Assembly (NCBI GenBank): GCA_020849725.1
Contig: JADLAZ010000011.1
Coordinates: 1 to 6,824, forward strand
Source of the DNA: Chloroflexota bacterium
GTDB lineage: Bacteria; Chloroflexota; Chloroflexia; Thermomicrobiales; JADLAZ01
Reading direction: 5' to 3'
Length of the DNA: 6,824 bases
Under the pieces are notes generated by a model. The model searched no databases and was not told the origin of the DNA. It saw only the letters and a program-made list of their open reading frames with translations. How positions within the stretch are numbered: position 1 is the first letter of the stretch; the number at the start of each line of letters is the position of its first letter. Below are positions 6,586 through 6,824 of this stretch, piece by piece. A program made the translations under genes and the position numbers.

Positions 6586-6747
6586 ATGGCGGAGTTGCTC
6601 GACGACTGGCTGGCGGACCTGGACGACGGCCTGGCCACCGTCCGCGACACGCTGGCGGCGGCGGCCGGCTTGCTGGTGCTGCAGGCGCCGCTGCTGGCAG
6701 TAGAGTTCGCTCGTAATAAGGGAGAGGGGGCCAGGAGTGCAACTTGA
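6586..6747 (+). CDS. Possible 53-residue small protein, unknown function
   Basis: A short frame of 53 residues, not recognised. It starts MAELLDDWLADLDDGL, an acidic amphipathic-looking helix, followed by a moderately hydrophobic stretch LAAAAGLLVLQAPLLAVEFA (23-42) that could be a helix packed on a partner or a weak membrane segment, and a short basic tail. Support: a good Shine-Dalgarno at 6575-6580, ATG start, and G or C at the third position of each of the first 37 codons, as in the neighbouring genes. The last 16 codons lose this bias (nine end in A or T), so that part may serve another role or the frame may be partly spurious. It follows cysN by 66 bases on the same strand and overlaps a possible next start at 6737 by 11 bases. 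Moderate to low confidence. Confidence 0.45.
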   Translation: MAELLDDWLADLDDGLATVRDTLAAAAGLLVLQAPLLAVEFARNKGEGARSAT

Positions 6748-6824
6748 CCCGTCGCGGGGCGTGCGCTCGCCATCGTGCGCCTGGCTCCTACACCGCCCGC
6801 TGCCGGCGGCGGTGATTGACCAGC
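6737..6824 (+). CDS. Probable start of the next gene (partial, runs off the window)
   Basis: From GTG 6737 a frame stays open to the window edge (29 codons), beginning MQLDPSRGVR and continuing through AWLLHRPLPAAVIDQ. A purine run GGAGAGGGGG (6721-6730) lies six bases before the GTG, and most of its codons end in G or C. It overlaps the end of the small ORF by 11 bases, the same kind of junction as elsewhere in the operon. Too little is visible to name a product, and other start choices are possible. Confidence 0.35.
   Translation, partial: MQLDPSRGVRSPSCAWLLHRPLPAAVIDQ

Noticed and set aside
6788..6812. GC-rich inverted repeat (CCGCC ... GGCGG) near the window end as a terminator
   Set aside because: No T-run follows and it lies in a frame that appears coding; short GC palindromes are common in this DNA.

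Overview
The window is a compact assimilatory sulfate reduction operon, entirely on the + strand, from a very GC-rich bacterium (about two thirds G+C by eye; codons end almost always in G or C). The protein sequences look like those of Chloroflexota of the Thermomicrobia/Sphaerobacter kind or, less likely, Actinobacteria. They include a ferredoxin-type siroheme sulfite reductase, an iron-sulfur CysH, a CysD with a DTGHNFPE motif and an unfused CysN. The taxonomic call is inference; there is no rRNA or other marker gene here.

Layout: (1) 1-150, C-terminal end of an upstream gene, probably uroporphyrinogen-III synthase (siroheme/heme precursor). (2) 147-758, cysC, APS kinase. (3) 755-2425, ferredoxin-dependent sulfite reductase. 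(4) 2462-3262, cysH, [4Fe-4S] APS/PAPS reductase. (5) 3243-3737, an unrecognised 164-residue protein with a TTG start inside the end of cysH. (6) 3734-4207, a small protein resembling a degenerate universal stress (UspA-like) fold. (7) 4269-5219 and 5221-6519, cysD and cysN, the two subunits of ATP sulfurylase. (8) 6586-6747, a possible 53-residue small protein with a good ribosome binding site. (9) 6737-6824, the probable start of another gene that runs off the window.

How it works together: CysDN turns sulfate and ATP into APS, using GTP hydrolysis as a drive. CysC can phosphorylate APS to PAPS. CysH reduces APS and/or PAPS to sulfite with thioredoxin-type electrons, and the siroheme enzyme reduces sulfite to sulfide with ferredoxin. 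The upstream tetrapyrrole gene would feed siroheme synthesis. No sulfate transporter, no CysJ flavoprotein and no CysB-like regulator lie in the window. Most genes are joined by 4-base start/stop overlaps or gaps under 70 bases, so one transcript with translational coupling is likely.

The known pathway genes are ordinary. The parts worth attention are the accessory genes: the unknown protein and the Usp-like protein inserted between cysH and cysD, and the small ORF after cysN. I saw no mobile element, CRISPR array, tRNA, rRNA or convincing intrinsic terminator.
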